In this document: piece by piece, positions 23,110-33,525 of the stretch
Layout of the letters: each line of letters begins with the position of its first letter
How positions within the stretch are numbered: the stretch's first letter is position 1
Source: Cepaea nemoralis
Lineage: Eukaryota > Mollusca > Gastropoda > Stylommatophora > Helicidae
NCBI GenBank assembly: GCA_014155875.1
Contig: JACEFZ010017830.1
Coordinates: forward strand, 1-64,000
DNA: 64,000 nt
Direction of reading: 5' to 3'
Notes under the pieces: model-generated
Databases searched by the model: none
Told to the model about the DNA's origin: nothing
Seen by the model: only the letters and a program-made list of their open reading frames with translations
Translations under genes and position numbers: made by a program

Positions 23110-23480
23110 GAACAAATGTATCATTTGTTCATGTAGTCCCCAATGGAAGTTCTGCAGCACCGATAAAGTGCTTGGATTCCTGTAGAAATATCGACTCTCG
23201 GGTTACTACTCAATGTGCCTGACCCGATCGTGAACAGTCTGTCACAGAAGTTACGCCGTTTTGAAACTCCCTATTCCAGCTGGACTTGCTGGACTGACAA
23301 GCTTGCATCACCATAATGGACCTTCATTCGCCGATGAATGTCTATAGGTGTCACCTCTTCATTGCTCAAACAATGATAACAGAACGCTGCTTCTCTTTGG
23401 TGCAAGTCAAACGTGAGGTGGCCATCTTTAAACCACCGTTGTGAGGTCACTGTGTTCATCTGCACTATGATGTCGCATGC
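23110..23480 (-). mobile_element. Mariner-type transposase remnant, internally deleted
   Basis: The minus strand encodes a helix-turn-helix-like N-terminal part (REAAFCYHCLSNEEV, then VHYGDASLSVQQVQ). After a short gap comes GIQALYRCCRTSIGDYMNK and a stop, matching the GIxxLxxRWxxCIxxxGDYxEK end of mariner transposases. The catalytic core between them is missing. No inverted repeats were identified. Confidence 0.5.
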
Positions 23481-23736
23481 TGAACGCTCTTGACATCCTT
23501 AACAACAATGTTGACAGGCTACAAGACAACGGCACGGTTATTGTAATTTCTATCACACTTGTAAGGTTGTCATGTGAAGTCCCATCGTAAATGCAGATAT
23601 TTGGTGTTGACGGCAGTAAGGGCACTCAGATAGGGGCATATAAAAAAAAAAAACCACATCCCGGATTTAGTTTCTGGGGTCTCGAAACTGGAACTTGCAA
23701 CGGGTCTGAGATGTGATAGGGCCGTCCCATTTTGTA

Positions 23737-23892
23737 CAGGGTATATTTTTAATGACTGTGCAGTGTTTGAAAATATTGCCGGTCCAAGTTTTGTATTCAC
23801 CCTCTGTAAAGTTCATGCAATATAATAGGTAAATACAAAACCTGGACACGCAATATTTTCAAACACTGCACAGTCATTACAAATACACCCTG
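23737..23892. mobile_element. Tc1/mariner-like MITE, 156 bp
   Basis: Long inverted repeats: left CAGGGTATATTTTTAATGAC then 'tgtgcagtgtttgaaaatat'; right, reversed, CAGGGTGTATTTGTAATGAC then 'tgtgcagtgtttgaaaatat'. The arms extend about 60 bases and leave a short loop. TA dinucleotides flank both ends (23735-23736 and 23893-23894), the target duplication of Tc1/mariner. A second, truncated copy is at 56.4 kb. Confidence 0.85.
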
Positions 23893-24187
23893 TAGATATG
23901 AATGCACGGAGGAGTAGGTGGCCATTCTGTCCCTCACTTAGCGAGACGACCAACGCTGGTGTCAAAGCCCTGTCCGTTCATGACATTAATTGTGTAGCTC
24001 TCTGTCAATTACACTATTTTGCCCGCTACATCCCAAATAGGTAACATTATTTGTAATGCCTTCGGATGCATATAGTGCCATATGTGTTTAATAACGTGAA
24101 GATATAAAGAGTTGTATGTATAAAGAGATCAGAAAATGAGAGGCAAATAAAGGAAAAACAACAACAAGGAACACCTGTGGAAACGAC

Positions 24188-24290
24188 AGTTAGGTAGGCA
24201 GGTAGGCAGGCAGGTAGGCAGGCAGGCAGGTTGGTAGGCAGGTAGGTTGGTAGGCAGGTAGGTTGGTAGGCAGGTAGGTAGGCATATATA
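24188..24290. repeat. (AGGC)n/(AGGT)n microsatellite
   Basis: Imperfect run of AGGC, AGGT and TGGT units of about 100 bases. Confidence 0.93.
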
Positions 24291-25430
24291 ATATAAAAGT
24301 AAAGGACACATATTTGACTATTTGGTATATTGTGCTAGCCTCGTGTTTAAAAACCCAACCGACACTCCCTGTGTAATGTGATAGAAACCAGGCCTGTCAC
24401 ATAGAACAATGACACTCATTGTTGACTAGGCCGACAGATCAATTTAAGAAGTATAAAACTACTGCTAGAAACAACAACATATAATCTCACCCTGCCGTAT
24501 GTGATCCGCTAACTCATCTTCTTTCCCACGAACTTCAGACGGCCATCATGGCTGCTAACGCGAAATTCATTTATATATATATACATACATATCTACCTCT
24601 GTTTTGCGCAGCTCACGCAACTATATTCACGTGTAGACGAAACATATTTACATTTAGTTCCACGTGCACTTTTCATTATCGACAACAATCATTATATGAC
24701 AATTTGAAAACACTTGTTTGCTTCTCCGTTGCTAGTTTTCGCAGACGCGAGAAAACATAAATTGTACACCCCAAGACATTACAAAACTACTTAGATATGG
24801 TGGCGTTTTCACAGCCACCGACCGAGAAAGACCACTCTGCAACGGGATTCCACAAACATCAACAAAACGCCCCGATGCTTTGGGAAAAACTCGGCATATC
24901 TGTTTCAGCCCGGCCGCCATACCCATAACTCAGAGCTATCAAACAGCAATCATTTCCGGGTCGTTTGCAACCAATGAAGTATCGCCCAAGAGAAATGAAA
25001 ACAGTGTAGTGAGCTTTCCCGAACAAGATGGCGAGACCACATGAAGTGTTGTAGACGTGGAGTTTTGCTTGTTTTATTTGTTTATTTGTTGTACGTTTTC
25101 TTAGCTGTTTTTACGGGGGTAAAAATGAATGTCTAAGATAGTTGGAAGGCAGAAAATTGTGTTTGCTGTGATAGTAATTACGACAAATGATTACATGGCC
25201 AAAAATGTTGCTGTTATGCAAATATAAAAATGGGATCTCAACATATGAGAAAGAGCATATTAGTTAATTAGAATCGGACATATGTTTTAGCAATCCCGTT
25301 AAAATAATGCACATAAAGCAGTGGATTCGCAAAGGCATTGCGATTCTTCAAACTTTGTTTTAAATCTCCTTATGTCAGGTTAGGAAACTCTTTGTTTAGT
25401 AAAGAAGCCTTTTCCACGCCCTAGCGTATG
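24291..25430. promoter_or_regulatory. Mostly unique; possible promoter-like patch at 24.9-25.05 kb
   Basis: 24950-25030 has an ETS-like ATTTCCGGGT, a CCAAT box (AACCAATGAA) and AAGATGGCG, a YY1-type element often seen just inside housekeeping transcripts. GGCCATCATGGCTGC lies at 24541. No exon can be tied to it and there is no CpG-rich core, so the call is tentative. The rest of the stretch holds nothing recognisable. Confidence 0.25.
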
Positions 25431-25439
25431 TTGGATACG

Positions 25440-25660
25440 TGGTTCTCGCACCATATTTGTAGACACCAATCGGTACTCGATTGGTGGTGCGGACAATACA
25501 CATTCAGCCAACTCTACTCCCAAGAACATTTCCCGGTTACCACTTTGGGAACCCCGGTCAGTTTTAGTAATACATCCCCACCTCACTGGGTGTTCGAATA
25601 TATGCCCACCGAACCGACACTAAGCGTAATAACCACTGCGCTACCACGGTTTCCACTTCA
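25440..25660 (-). mobile_element. SINE-F, tRNA-derived
   Basis: The minus strand starts 'gtggtagcgcagtggttatt' (box A-like), followed by ATATTCGAACACCC (box B-like), and runs to about 25440. It does not match families A to E. Only one copy is seen here, so family status is inferred from the tRNA-like head. Confidence 0.45.
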
Positions 25661-25829
25661 ATGTATTACACGTTGCAAAAACGTGTCAAAAACGTGTCAA
25701 AAAATTTCGCGTGGAATGCTTTTACATCTGTCCGTGGATGTTTGTAGCGTGAACTGCATGTTCGGAACGATGGCGGCCGACTGTTGCTAGATTGACTGGT
25801 TTGCCTTTTCGGCTCATGAGTGCATTTTT

Positions 25830-25965
25830 CAGGAGACTCCAGGGAGTCGCCGCTGGAGCTACGGAGTTCGTTCTTTGTGCGGCGCTTTCGGTGGGGGGGG
25901 GGGGTCGTCCTGTGGAAAGATACCGAGCCATATGGGATAAAACCCGGGTCAAAGAAGTCTTTCTG
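25830..25965 (+). mobile_element. SINE-E 3' part with poly-G
   Basis: 'gctacggagttcgttctttg', then a G run (25891-25903), then 'ataccgagccatatgggata' and AAACCCGGGT. This is the forward orientation of the SINE-E 3' half; the head is lost. Confidence 0.65.
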
Positions 25966-26384
25966 GTGACTGCCGTTTCCATCGACGATGAACTGTATTT
26001 TTTGTGGAGGACTTTTGTGTTGGCATTGTGGTGGCGGCATTATGCACAGCGTACCTGTGCGGGCTGTTGGCTTGCCGATACTCTTGTCTATTCCATTGTT
26101 CACATTGGGCAGTGAGGAGCATTTTGTGTGATATTCACTGGCACAGGAACGGAGCAATATGGGTACGACCCGTTGCCGTGAAGTTGGAACCACGACTAAC
26201 TAACTAACTAACTAACACGTTGCAAACAAACTCTCCATCACGAAATATCTTAGAACTATACTGATTAAGTATATAACATGGGATGATTAATCGTCTTAAG
26301 GGAATTCCTGTATCTGCTATGGGCTTATATTACGCCGAAATGTGGTCATTGCGTTATAATACAACATGTCTGGTACCATACAGA

Positions 26385-26550
26385 CAACTTTTAAATCATA
26401 ACTGTTACACCACCCTACTTCCCACTTTCCGCCATCTATTTTTTTTAAATCATAACTGTTACACCACCCTACTTCCCACTTTCCTCCATCTATTTTTTTA
26501 AATCATAACTGTTACACCACCCTACTTCCCACTTTCCGCCATCTATTTTT
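26385..26550. repeat. ~57 bp tandem repeat, three copies
   Basis: 'tttaaatcataactgttaca' + 'ccaccctacttcccacttt' + 'ccgccatctatttttt' occurs three times in tandem, almost identical, so recent. Confidence 0.95.
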
Positions 26551-26639
26551 TTCTTCGGCCCAAGTCTACATTTTATTTGGCACAGAATCTGTTAACTTTG
26601 CCCCATTATGTAAACCCATGTAAATATCCCTACTGCTCA

Positions 26640-26990
26640 TTTTGACTTCCCAAGGACGAGGAAGACTTCATTTTTGGCCACATTATGAGAAGAAAAAACA
26701 AAATCAATAGGAACATGATGTGACATCTACTCGTAGGAAGATTTGTGGAAGAGAGAAAGAGGAAAACCGAGAGGAAATTTCTCGACAGTCCAATGTCATG
26801 GCCCGGAAGGGAGTTAACACACGAAATTATATACATACCGTGGGGGATCGCAAAATGTAGAGAAGCCTGTCCGCCCACGCCAGTCGGCAAGGCACTTGAT
26901 GATGTACATCCCAATCTCTGTGCGCGAGCATATCGCTCCGCCACTCCAAGGGTCTCGGCAGTTCGTATCAGACCTGTCTTGAATCGGGCA
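26640..26990 (+). mobile_element. LINE C-terminal tail, degenerate
   Basis: Broken plus-strand frames read FGHIMRRKNKINRN, then FLDSPMSWPGRELTHEIIYI and a CREACPPTPVGKALDD-like end. This is the same tail family as 19.94 kb and 31.0 kb. The 5' part is missing. Confidence 0.65.
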
Positions 26991-27540
26991 ATTTCCAGTA
27001 GACAAGGCCAGGCTTAGAAACAAATTACTCCACACAGCACCTGGGCCCATTAGGTGGGCAACGCTCTTCTCCGAACTGTCGAAGACATGTGTTTATCTCT
27101 ACACCTGCAGATCACGAAACTTCAAGCAGAGATTATTCTGCTTTGAATTATGCTGTGTTATATATTTAGCTCTGCGTCCTGGCGTTCGTTCGTTCGTTCC
27201 TCCCTTCCTTTCTTCACACTTGTTTTCATTAGTTCCTTCCTGCCTGCTTGCCTGCCTGCTTGCCTGCCTGCCTGCCTGCCTTCCTTCCTTCCTTCCTTCC
27301 TTCCTTCCTTCCTTCCTTCCTTCCTTCCTTCCTTCCTTCGAACGTCCGTTCGTATAGATAGGTAGGCAGGCAGGCAGGCGTGCGTGCAAGAGAGTGAGCG
27401 TGCGTGTGACGTATGTGTGTGTGTATGCATATGTATTAAGTATGTATGTATGCAGGCATACATGCTTGTGTGCCTGCGTGTGCGTGTGTGCACCCTGTTT
27501 GTAACGCTAGTACACTTTGTCACTTGCTTAAATTATAGAT
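26991..27540. repeat. Unique patch, then TTCG/TGCC/TTCC microsatellites
   Basis: 27000-27180 may be LINE 3' untranslated sequence ('gctctgcgtcctggcgttcg' leads into TTCG repeats). Then come (TGCC)n at 27238-27280, (TTCC)n at 27281-27338, AGGC units and GT-rich repeats to about 27495. Confidence 0.8.
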
Positions 27541-27935
27541 CAGTGGTTCTCAGCCGGTGGGGAATCCCCCCCCCCCCAGTGGTGAATTTCATGGTTTCTG
27601 GGGTGGGGGTGGGTTTTGGGTGGGGGGGGGGGGGGAAGAGATTAAGATTATTTCAAGATCGTGTTAATACAAGAACCGACTACTTGATATTGTTTTCCCT
27701 CTCCATACTTTACGGATCGATACTTCTCGCCCTTCTGAAATTCGTTTTAAAACGTAAGTAGTCCCGTAAATTTTCTGTTTATGTAGACGTCTAGACTTGT
27801 TCTAGTATGTGTTATTAAATTTAGCTTCCATTGTTTCGTATTCTGTGTAGGGGATGGGGATTTATAGGGAGAAAATACGTGGGGGGGGGGGGGGGTGCCA
27901 TTCTGAACATATTGTGAAGAGGTTGAGAACCACTG
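27541..27935 (+). mobile_element. hAT-type MITE, 395 bp
   Basis: Ends are CAGTGGTTCTCAGCC and, reversed, CAGTGGTTCTCAACC. The flanking octamers TTATAGAT and TTCTAGAA agree at 6 of 8 bases, an aged target duplication. Internal sequence is shared with the copy at 60.1 kb ('gaaccgattacttgat', 'gtctagacttgtt'). Internal C and G runs are long and copy-specific. Confidence 0.88.
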
Positions 27936-28110
27936 TTCTAGAAAACACATACTTTCAACGAGTATTCTCGTAAATGGAATTGAGGCAGAGGATCCTGGTG
28001 TTAAAAAGAAACCCACTGATGTCAATGACTGCCTATCATGTTGGTGCTGATGATGCTGATAATTATAACAATAATAGTGATAATAATGTTAACGTTAATG
28101 ACGATTACGA

Positions 28111-28390
28111 TCAACATAGCCGAATAGATAAGAACGCGTGTTCTTAAACATCCGGTGTGCTGATGCCGAGGTAAGGGTTCAACCCCTACACCGGACAGTG
28201 GGACTAAAATGTTGACCTATCGTCCATGATTTGAGGACGTAAATTACAAGTACCTCTGAGTCGGAGTGGGTTCGCCTGATGGCAAGGGACACTTCTAATC
28301 GGGAAAGCTAATCCATATGCAAAATTCAGTCCAGCACCATTAGAAGTAGTGTGATTATGCTTGAGTTCAAAGCGAGCGCGCGCAAATAAA
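28111..28390 (+). mobile_element. SINE-A, near-complete
   Basis: Head 'catagccgaatagataagaa', box B GGTTCAACCCC, body 'gggttcgcctgatggcaagg', end 'gttcaaagcgagcgcgcgc'. No clear target duplication. Confidence 0.88.
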
Positions 28391-28447
28391 AAATGCTGTA
28401 GACACTGATAACAATAATGATGATAATACTAGTTTAACGTTAGTCTG

Positions 28448-28700
28448 TGCTGGAGCCCCGGTGGTGTAGTGGCTAGACGCTCGCCTGCCGGGCCAGTGGT
28501 CACGGCTTCAATCCACATCGGAACCGATCAGGGCTTGTAAAACTTACCTGGGCTGCCAGGTCGCAGAGCCTAAAAGGGGCACCTGGACATACCTTGGAAA
28601 GTAAAGGTAGTCGGTGTGATACTGCTCACATCACCTGCGGAGTAGCACCACATGCCAAATGCGACTGGGGCATGTAAAAGGGTCTGTTACTTTACTTACT
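28448..28700 (+). mobile_element. SINE-D, full-length reference copy
   Basis: tRNA-like head 'ccccggtggtgtagtggcta' with 'gacgctcgcctgccggg' and box B-like GCTTCAATCC. Body: 'cttggaaagtaaaggtagtc'. The 3' tail 'tctgttactttacttactt' resembles the tail of the LINE ending at 31.24 kb, a possible mobilising partner. Confidence 0.8.
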
Positions 28701-28850
28701 TATATATAATCTTTGCAGACAGGTAACTTATATATAGTTTTCTCAGATAGGTAACTTATATATAGTCTTCGCAGACAGGTAACTTATATTATATGTATAT
28801 ATAGTCTTCGCAGAATGATAATAATATATAGTCTTCGCAGATAAGTAACT
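28695..28850. repeat. ~28-34 bp tandem repeat, about five units
   Basis: 'taacttatatatagtcttcg' + 'cagacagg' recurs with small changes; the last units are interrupted. It starts in the tail of SINE-D. Confidence 0.85.
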
Positions 28851-28904
28851 CAGATTTCTTCCTTCATACCTGACAACACTAGACAGTGTATTACGATCTC
28901 CCCT

Positions 28905-29083
28905 CACTATTCTTCTTCGTCGTCGTCTTCTTCTTGTTCTTGTTCTTGTTCTTGTTCTTCTTCTTCTTCTTCTTCTTCTTCTTCTGCTGCTGCTGCTTCT
29001 TCTGTTTCTTCTTCCCTTTACTATCTGTTGGGGCATGGGCCCTCAACCAAACCATGCCATGCCATCCTTTATTATCTTCTTGC

Positions 29084-29153
<70 letters not shown>

Positions 29154-29162
29154 TCTCTCTGG
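28905..29162. repeat. (TTC)n/(TTG)n and (TC)n microsatellites
   Basis: TTC, TTG and TGC triplets at 28912-29010, 60 bases of unique sequence, then (TC)n at 29086-29160 with CCTC interruptions. Confidence 0.93.
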
Positions 29163-29808
29163 CCTCCCAATAGTATATATCTTTGTCTGTAATTATCTTA
29201 TCCGTGTGTTTTTAGGTCCCCAGCTATTTTCTTTTGCTTTGTGGGTTCCAGAAAGAGTGTCTAATAATATTGCCCTCCGGCTTTCTTAGTATGTATCTTT
29301 TTCGCTACCACTTGGTCCGCTGGAATTGGTTTAGTTCTCTCTATGATTTCCTGTTTATGCTATCAAATGCCTTTTCATATTCCGAAATCCAATACGAAAA
29401 ACACTAAACAGTGTGTTACGACTCCCCTCCCCACATTCGGTGACCTTCGCTCACTAACTGTTATCTTTCCTTTCATGGGAAAAACCAACCGTCCGGCCAG
29501 AGAGCAGGAAACATCGCCGACCGACACACGTGCGTTCAGACTCAGGCCATTTCCCTTGATAACATGATGGAATGAAAGCCTTTCCTATCAGAAAAGCAGC
29601 AGAAAGGAAATTAATTAGAGGACTACTCGGTTCCACACAGAAATTTAAACTGGAGAGCTTTTTAGGAACGTCTAGATCTCTGTCGTTTGAACTACCTAAC
29701 CGGGGTTTGTTTCGTTATCTTTTTATTTTAACGGTTTGAAGTTTTATTTCTTGATTGCAGAAAACAGCCTGCATGGCAGGTCTTGGCCATTGAACGTTCT
29801 TCTATTTT
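29163..29808. other. No gene seen
   Basis: Unique sequence. A 32-base motif containing 'aacactaaacagtgtgttac' and CTCCCCTC (about 29400) resembles one at 28875 ('aacactagacagtgtattac'), so it may hold an unrecognised repeat. No exon found. Confidence 0.45.
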
Positions 29809-29809
29809 A

Positions 29810-30020
29810 TGCAACAGCAGCAGCAGCAGCAGCAGAGACAGCAGCAGCAGCAGCAGCAGGAGAAGAAGAAGAAGAAGAAGAAGAAGAAGAAGAAGAAGAA
29901 GAAGAAGAAGAAGAAGAAGAAGAAGAAGAAGAAGAAGAAGAAGAAGAAGAAGAAGAAGAAGAAGAAGAAGAAGAAGAAGAAGCAGCAGCAGCAGCAGCAG
30001 TAGCAGGAGCGGCAGAATAA
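29810..30020. repeat. (CAG)n(AAG)n(CAG)n triplet tract, ~190 bp
   Basis: CAG triplets on both sides of a pure AAG run of about 40 units. All six frames are open through it, giving poly-Q, poly-K or poly-E and others. No coding evidence. Confidence 0.97.
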
Positions 30021-30249
30021 GAAGAAGCACATCTCGAGCTTTGAACACTACAGATGTAGTATCTACACCCATGACAAACATGCCTAAAGGAGCTAGCCAT
30101 TCTATAACAACAACTGAATATGGGAGCTGCCTCAGAACCAAACGCGGCCGTTGAAGCAACACATTCTAACGACTCACCGAGCACATCGATAACCACAACT
30201 AAATTTCTGATCTAATAGTCAACGCAATGAGGAAAGGTAACTACAAACA

Positions 30250-30470
30250 TTATCACAATGTTACCTTCTGTCTGTGAACGAGTTAACTAAGCAAATGAGT
30301 AGCTGCTACAGATGTTACGGCATAGTGGATATCATTGGGCCAAATACTGCCACTTTGCGAGTTCTAAACACCGGAGAAGAATGGCTAATAAACAAAACCA
30401 TATCTCGGGGACTGAAACACCTTGATCACATCAAACATCCCCGTGACTTGGAAAGAACTGTGATATAAGG
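30250..30470 (+). mobile_element. LTR-retrotransposon integrase C-terminal remnant
   Basis: The plus-strand frame includes YRCYGIVDIIGPNTATLRVL then NTGEEW and SRGLKHLDHIKHP. The 'GxhxVxxhhGPNTxxLRxLxTG' pattern is typical of the C-terminal region of Gypsy or BEL integrases (family knowledge). No LTR or RT was found nearby, so it is an isolated fragment. Confidence 0.5.
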
Positions 30471-30569
30471 CATTGTTGCTAGCAGAAGAGGAAGGGGTCT
30501 TGCCAGCAGGACACCTTCTGAATGAACATGTATGAGGCGGGAGAAGCAGTGGTGGGAGTATTTTTGGGG

Positions 30570-31240
30570 GCAAGTGCAGAAATTCAGATATCTAGGCACG
30601 TGAATAACATGAGAAGTAATATGCATCACGGAGATAAAGAACAGAATAGGACAAGCAAACACTGCATTCTATCAAATAAAGAACGTTTTGGGCAATAAGT
30701 CCTTGTCTTGAAAGTTAGAAAGAGAGTTCTTGCATGCTACATAGAACCAATTTTAATATATGGCTGGGAATCCTGGACAAATAGTAAACAGACGGGGAAA
30801 AAAATCCATGGAAGCCTTGGAGATGTTTTTATAAAAGAATGATGACAATTAACTGAACAGCCAAATTGAGTAATCTGTACAGTTTGAGGAAGCTAAGTCG
30901 CAAAGACAACTTATCACAAACATAAGAAAGAAGCAGTCATCATTTCCTTCACATTATGAAAAGAAAACAATGGAACCTGTTGTGACAACCGGATAGATTT
31001 GCTGAAAAAGAGATAGAGGAAGACAGCGTGAGAAAGATTCTTGACATTCTTGTGTCATCGCACCGAGGGGAGTCAACACACAAATTGATCCACGCCGTAG
31101 GAGATCGTAATTTGTGGAGGAGCACGCATGATTGCCCGCGTCAGCCGGTAAGGCACTAGATGATGAGCATCCATATACCCAAATGCGCCTTTCCCCTCGT
31201 GGGATGCAACGAAAGGGTGTCTTGTACTTTACTTACTTTA
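30570..31240 (+). mobile_element. LINE C-terminal region, inactive
   Basis: Broken frames read FRYLGT, TEIKNRIGQANTAF, EPILIYGWESWT, then after a gap the tail with 'gtaggagatcgtaatttgtg' (GDRNLW). These are the conserved post-RT blocks (FxYLGxxIT, EIxxRIxxA, EPhhhYGxExWT) of a common animal LINE group. The 3' end carries 'tgtactttacttacttta'. The TEIKNRIGQA block is the likely parent of the satellite at 34.9 kb. Confidence 0.75.
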
Positions 31241-31384
31241 CTATTTGGATTAATGTGTAAATTACCACATTTTAGTGGTTGGTGAAAGTAACGAATTTAC
31301 AGCGATCTTACAAAATAGAAGGGCAAGCCGGTGAGACTGGAGACCCATTCTACGCTGAAGGAAATGAAAGGCGCTCTGTGAGTG

Positions 31385-31800
31385 TGCACACTGTCAGGCG
31401 ATATCGCGGATAAAACATACCACTAGAGCATCTTACCTTTTATCCGCCTTTAAATGTTGCATAGATAAGATATCTATTAAAAATTAGTTTGCATTTACAG
31501 CAGTGGATGGGGCGTAAGCTTTATCTTAGCTTTTATAAATACTATTTAGGGGAGATACTGATGTTTTGAAAACTGCTCCGTAATTTTGTTGAACCTAACA
31601 GGATATGAAAGTCAGATAAGGTATCGGGTAGAAATTTGTTCGCATTTATTATGTCCAGGGGTTGATACACACTATCTAAACTTTAATAAATACAGTATGG
31701 TAAGATACTGATATTGGAAGGCGAAGCTGGGTTTATTTTCAACTGAATTGGATAAGAATGTATCTGTTTAACTTATCCGCGCTTGTTAATGCTTGTTAAG
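31385..31800. promoter_or_regulatory. Dense GATA-motif cluster (intronic)
   Basis: About 18 GATA/TATC tetramers occur in ~400 bases, versus about three expected. They include AGATAAG at 31463 and 31614, AGATAA (reverse) at 31521, AGATAG (reverse) at 31672, GGATAAG at 31750 and TTATCCGC at 31773 and 31440. Two partly similar blocks ('ataaatactatttagggg', 'ataaatacagtatggtaa') suggest internal duplication. The stretch is otherwise free of the repeat families seen here. It may be an intronic enhancer of the T-box gene or part of an unrecognised element. Confidence 0.35.
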
Positions 31801-31880
31801 AAATTATTATCTGCTGTAGAAGACAAGGGATGGTGGCTGCAATCGAATCTTTTCGGGTGGAGATTTTTTGTTTGTTTTTT

Positions 31881-31925
31881 GGGCGCTCACTCGCTCGCTT
31901 TGAACCCAAGCTCAGTCCATATACG

Positions 31926-32020
<95 letters not shown>

Positions 32021-32180
32021 GTGCACGGGACTGATTTTTGCGTGTAGATTAGCTTGCCCTATCACCAGTGTCCCTCGCTAATTAGGCAAACCAACTCCGA
32101 CTTCAGAGGTACATTTAATTTACGTCCCAGAGTCAAGGACGAGAAGTCAACATTTTAGTCCAACAGACCAGTGTAGGGGT
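31881..32180 (-). mobile_element. SINE-A body with triplet expansion, head missing
   Basis: Reversed SINE-A from 'ctcgctcgctttgaacccaa' to 'cagaccagtgtaggggt'. At the place where other copies read 'acttctagtgcac', this copy has (CTG)n then (CTA)n (31926-32020). The tRNA-like head is cut where the next LINE fragment begins. Confidence 0.88.
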
Positions 32181-32189
32181 GGGTGGAGT

Positions 32190-32585
32190 ATTTGAAAGTA
32201 AGTAAAAGACCCCTCTAGCAATGAGATGCCGTAGGTATATGGTTGTAACCTCATATTATATAGATAATCAGCATTCAGTGAAATCTTCTTCTTCTCTTCC
32301 TCCAATAACCTCAACCAAGTGTTGGGAGAGATGTGAAGATCTTTCACACACTCTTTCTAATGCTCTTTGTAAGTTAGTATTCATTTCTCTAAGATTATTC
32401 TTGATACCGTCACTCCATCCTTTACGTGGTCTTCGCCTCACTCTGTATATTATATTTCTTCAATGGGGCTCTTTGTGGCAGATAGTACCAGCGTTTTCTT
32501 GTGCGGTGGCCAAAACATGTAATCTGTTGTTCTTCAATGAAGTGCATGCCCGGTTTCAGACTTAGTGGTCTTCTCATTTCCTCAT
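32190..32585 (-). mobile_element. LINE tail, RTE-like, degenerate
   Basis: The minus strand reads TCFGHRTRKRWYYLPQRAPL, then TTWKGWSDGIKNNLREMN and ALESV, with a short close. This fits the 'FGHVxRhxxxRhP...GRRxxxRPxxxWxDxhxxDhxxxxhxxxxA' end of RTE-type LINEs. The frame is largely open but changed. It lies back-to-back with the next LINE. Confidence 0.5.
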
Positions 32586-32595
32586 TCCTAATTCT

Positions 32596-33000
32596 GGATG
32601 TGAAACTTGGACAATAAGCAGTCAAGCTGAAAAACATCTGATGGCTACAGAGATGTGGTTTCTGAGAAGAATGCAAAGAATACCATGGACAGATAGAGAA
32701 ACCAATGACCAAATACTACAGGAGACAAATGAAAATAGTAAATTTATTAGAGAAATTAGACGTAGACAGTCAAATATTTTGGACAAGTTATGAGAAGAAA
32801 TGAATTGGAGAACTTGGTGACAACTGGCAAGATTGAAGGAAACAGACCAAGGGGAAAACCGAGAAGTAAATACCTGGATGGCTTGGCCACATGGCATGGT
32901 CGAGACAGGAACACTGAGCTGATCCATGGCTCTGGTGATCGAGTGAAATGGCGAGTCATGACCGCCCACGCTTTCCGACATGGCACATGATTGATTGATT
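32596..33000 (+). mobile_element. LINE C-terminal region, TTGA tail
   Basis: It starts at CETWT (32597) and runs through EMWFLRRMQRIPWTD-like blocks (frameshifted) to GDRVKWRVMTAHAFRHGT and stop. It ends in 'tgattgattgattgattg'. It is a sister of the copy at 47.2 kb and dead because of frameshifts in its first half. Confidence 0.85.
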
Positions 33001-33289
33001 GATTGAATTCTTCTCTCACGGTAACTCCCGCAGCTCTTCTATGGCGTCTCATCTTTGTTGTTATGATTTTGCGCTCATTAGTTGCAGTAAACGATTACGT
33101 TTGACATTGGCAGCATGATGTCGGAAAAAAATAATTCTTTTGAAATTTGCCTGATTAAATATAGATATCTTTCTATGCGCCAGAAGTGGCACTAGTTGTA
33201 CCAGTATCGGATTTGCCTTTTCACAACGTATGTTGACTCCTCTATCCATTCCCTGATCTGAAGTGAAAGTCAATGAATCAGTCATTAAA

Positions 33290-33500
33290 ACTGTCATTTA
33301 CTGCCAGTATAGTACCTTGCGGTGTATGGCCGAGGGGCCTTTGAGCCTGAGGGAAAAAGGCCGCCTGGCTAGGTTAGGACAGTGCAGGTTAGGATTTTCT
33401 TTTTGCCCCTGACAGAAAAAAATCCCACACCTTACCGAGGGATCGAACCCGGGTCTCCCGAAGGAGAGTCTGGCATTCTCGCCACTCGGCCAGCCGCTCC
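33290..33500 (-). mobile_element. SINE-C with 13 bp target-site duplication
   Basis: The minus-strand head 'gagcggctggccgagtggcg' (Leu/Ser-tRNA-like box A) and GGGTTCGATCCCTCGGTAAG (box B) are followed by 'ctaacctgcac' and 'gccatacaccgcaaggta'. AGTCAATGAATCA flanks it at 33268-33280 and 33513-33525. Confidence 0.92.
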
Positions 33501-33525
33501 TCTCAGAATGACAGTCAATGAATCA

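Noticed and set aside
24541..24760. 70-codon frame after GGCCATCATGGCTGC
   Set aside because: An attractive start context, but the frame is low in conserved features and I recognise no domain; kept only as a note.
26004..26207. Plus-strand frame with Cys/His content
   Set aside because: No domain match, overlaps several other frames on both strands, no splice context.
29728..30196. Poly-Q/poly-K/poly-E/poly-L frames
   Set aside because: A CAG/AAG triplet tract is open in all six frames; nothing indicates coding.
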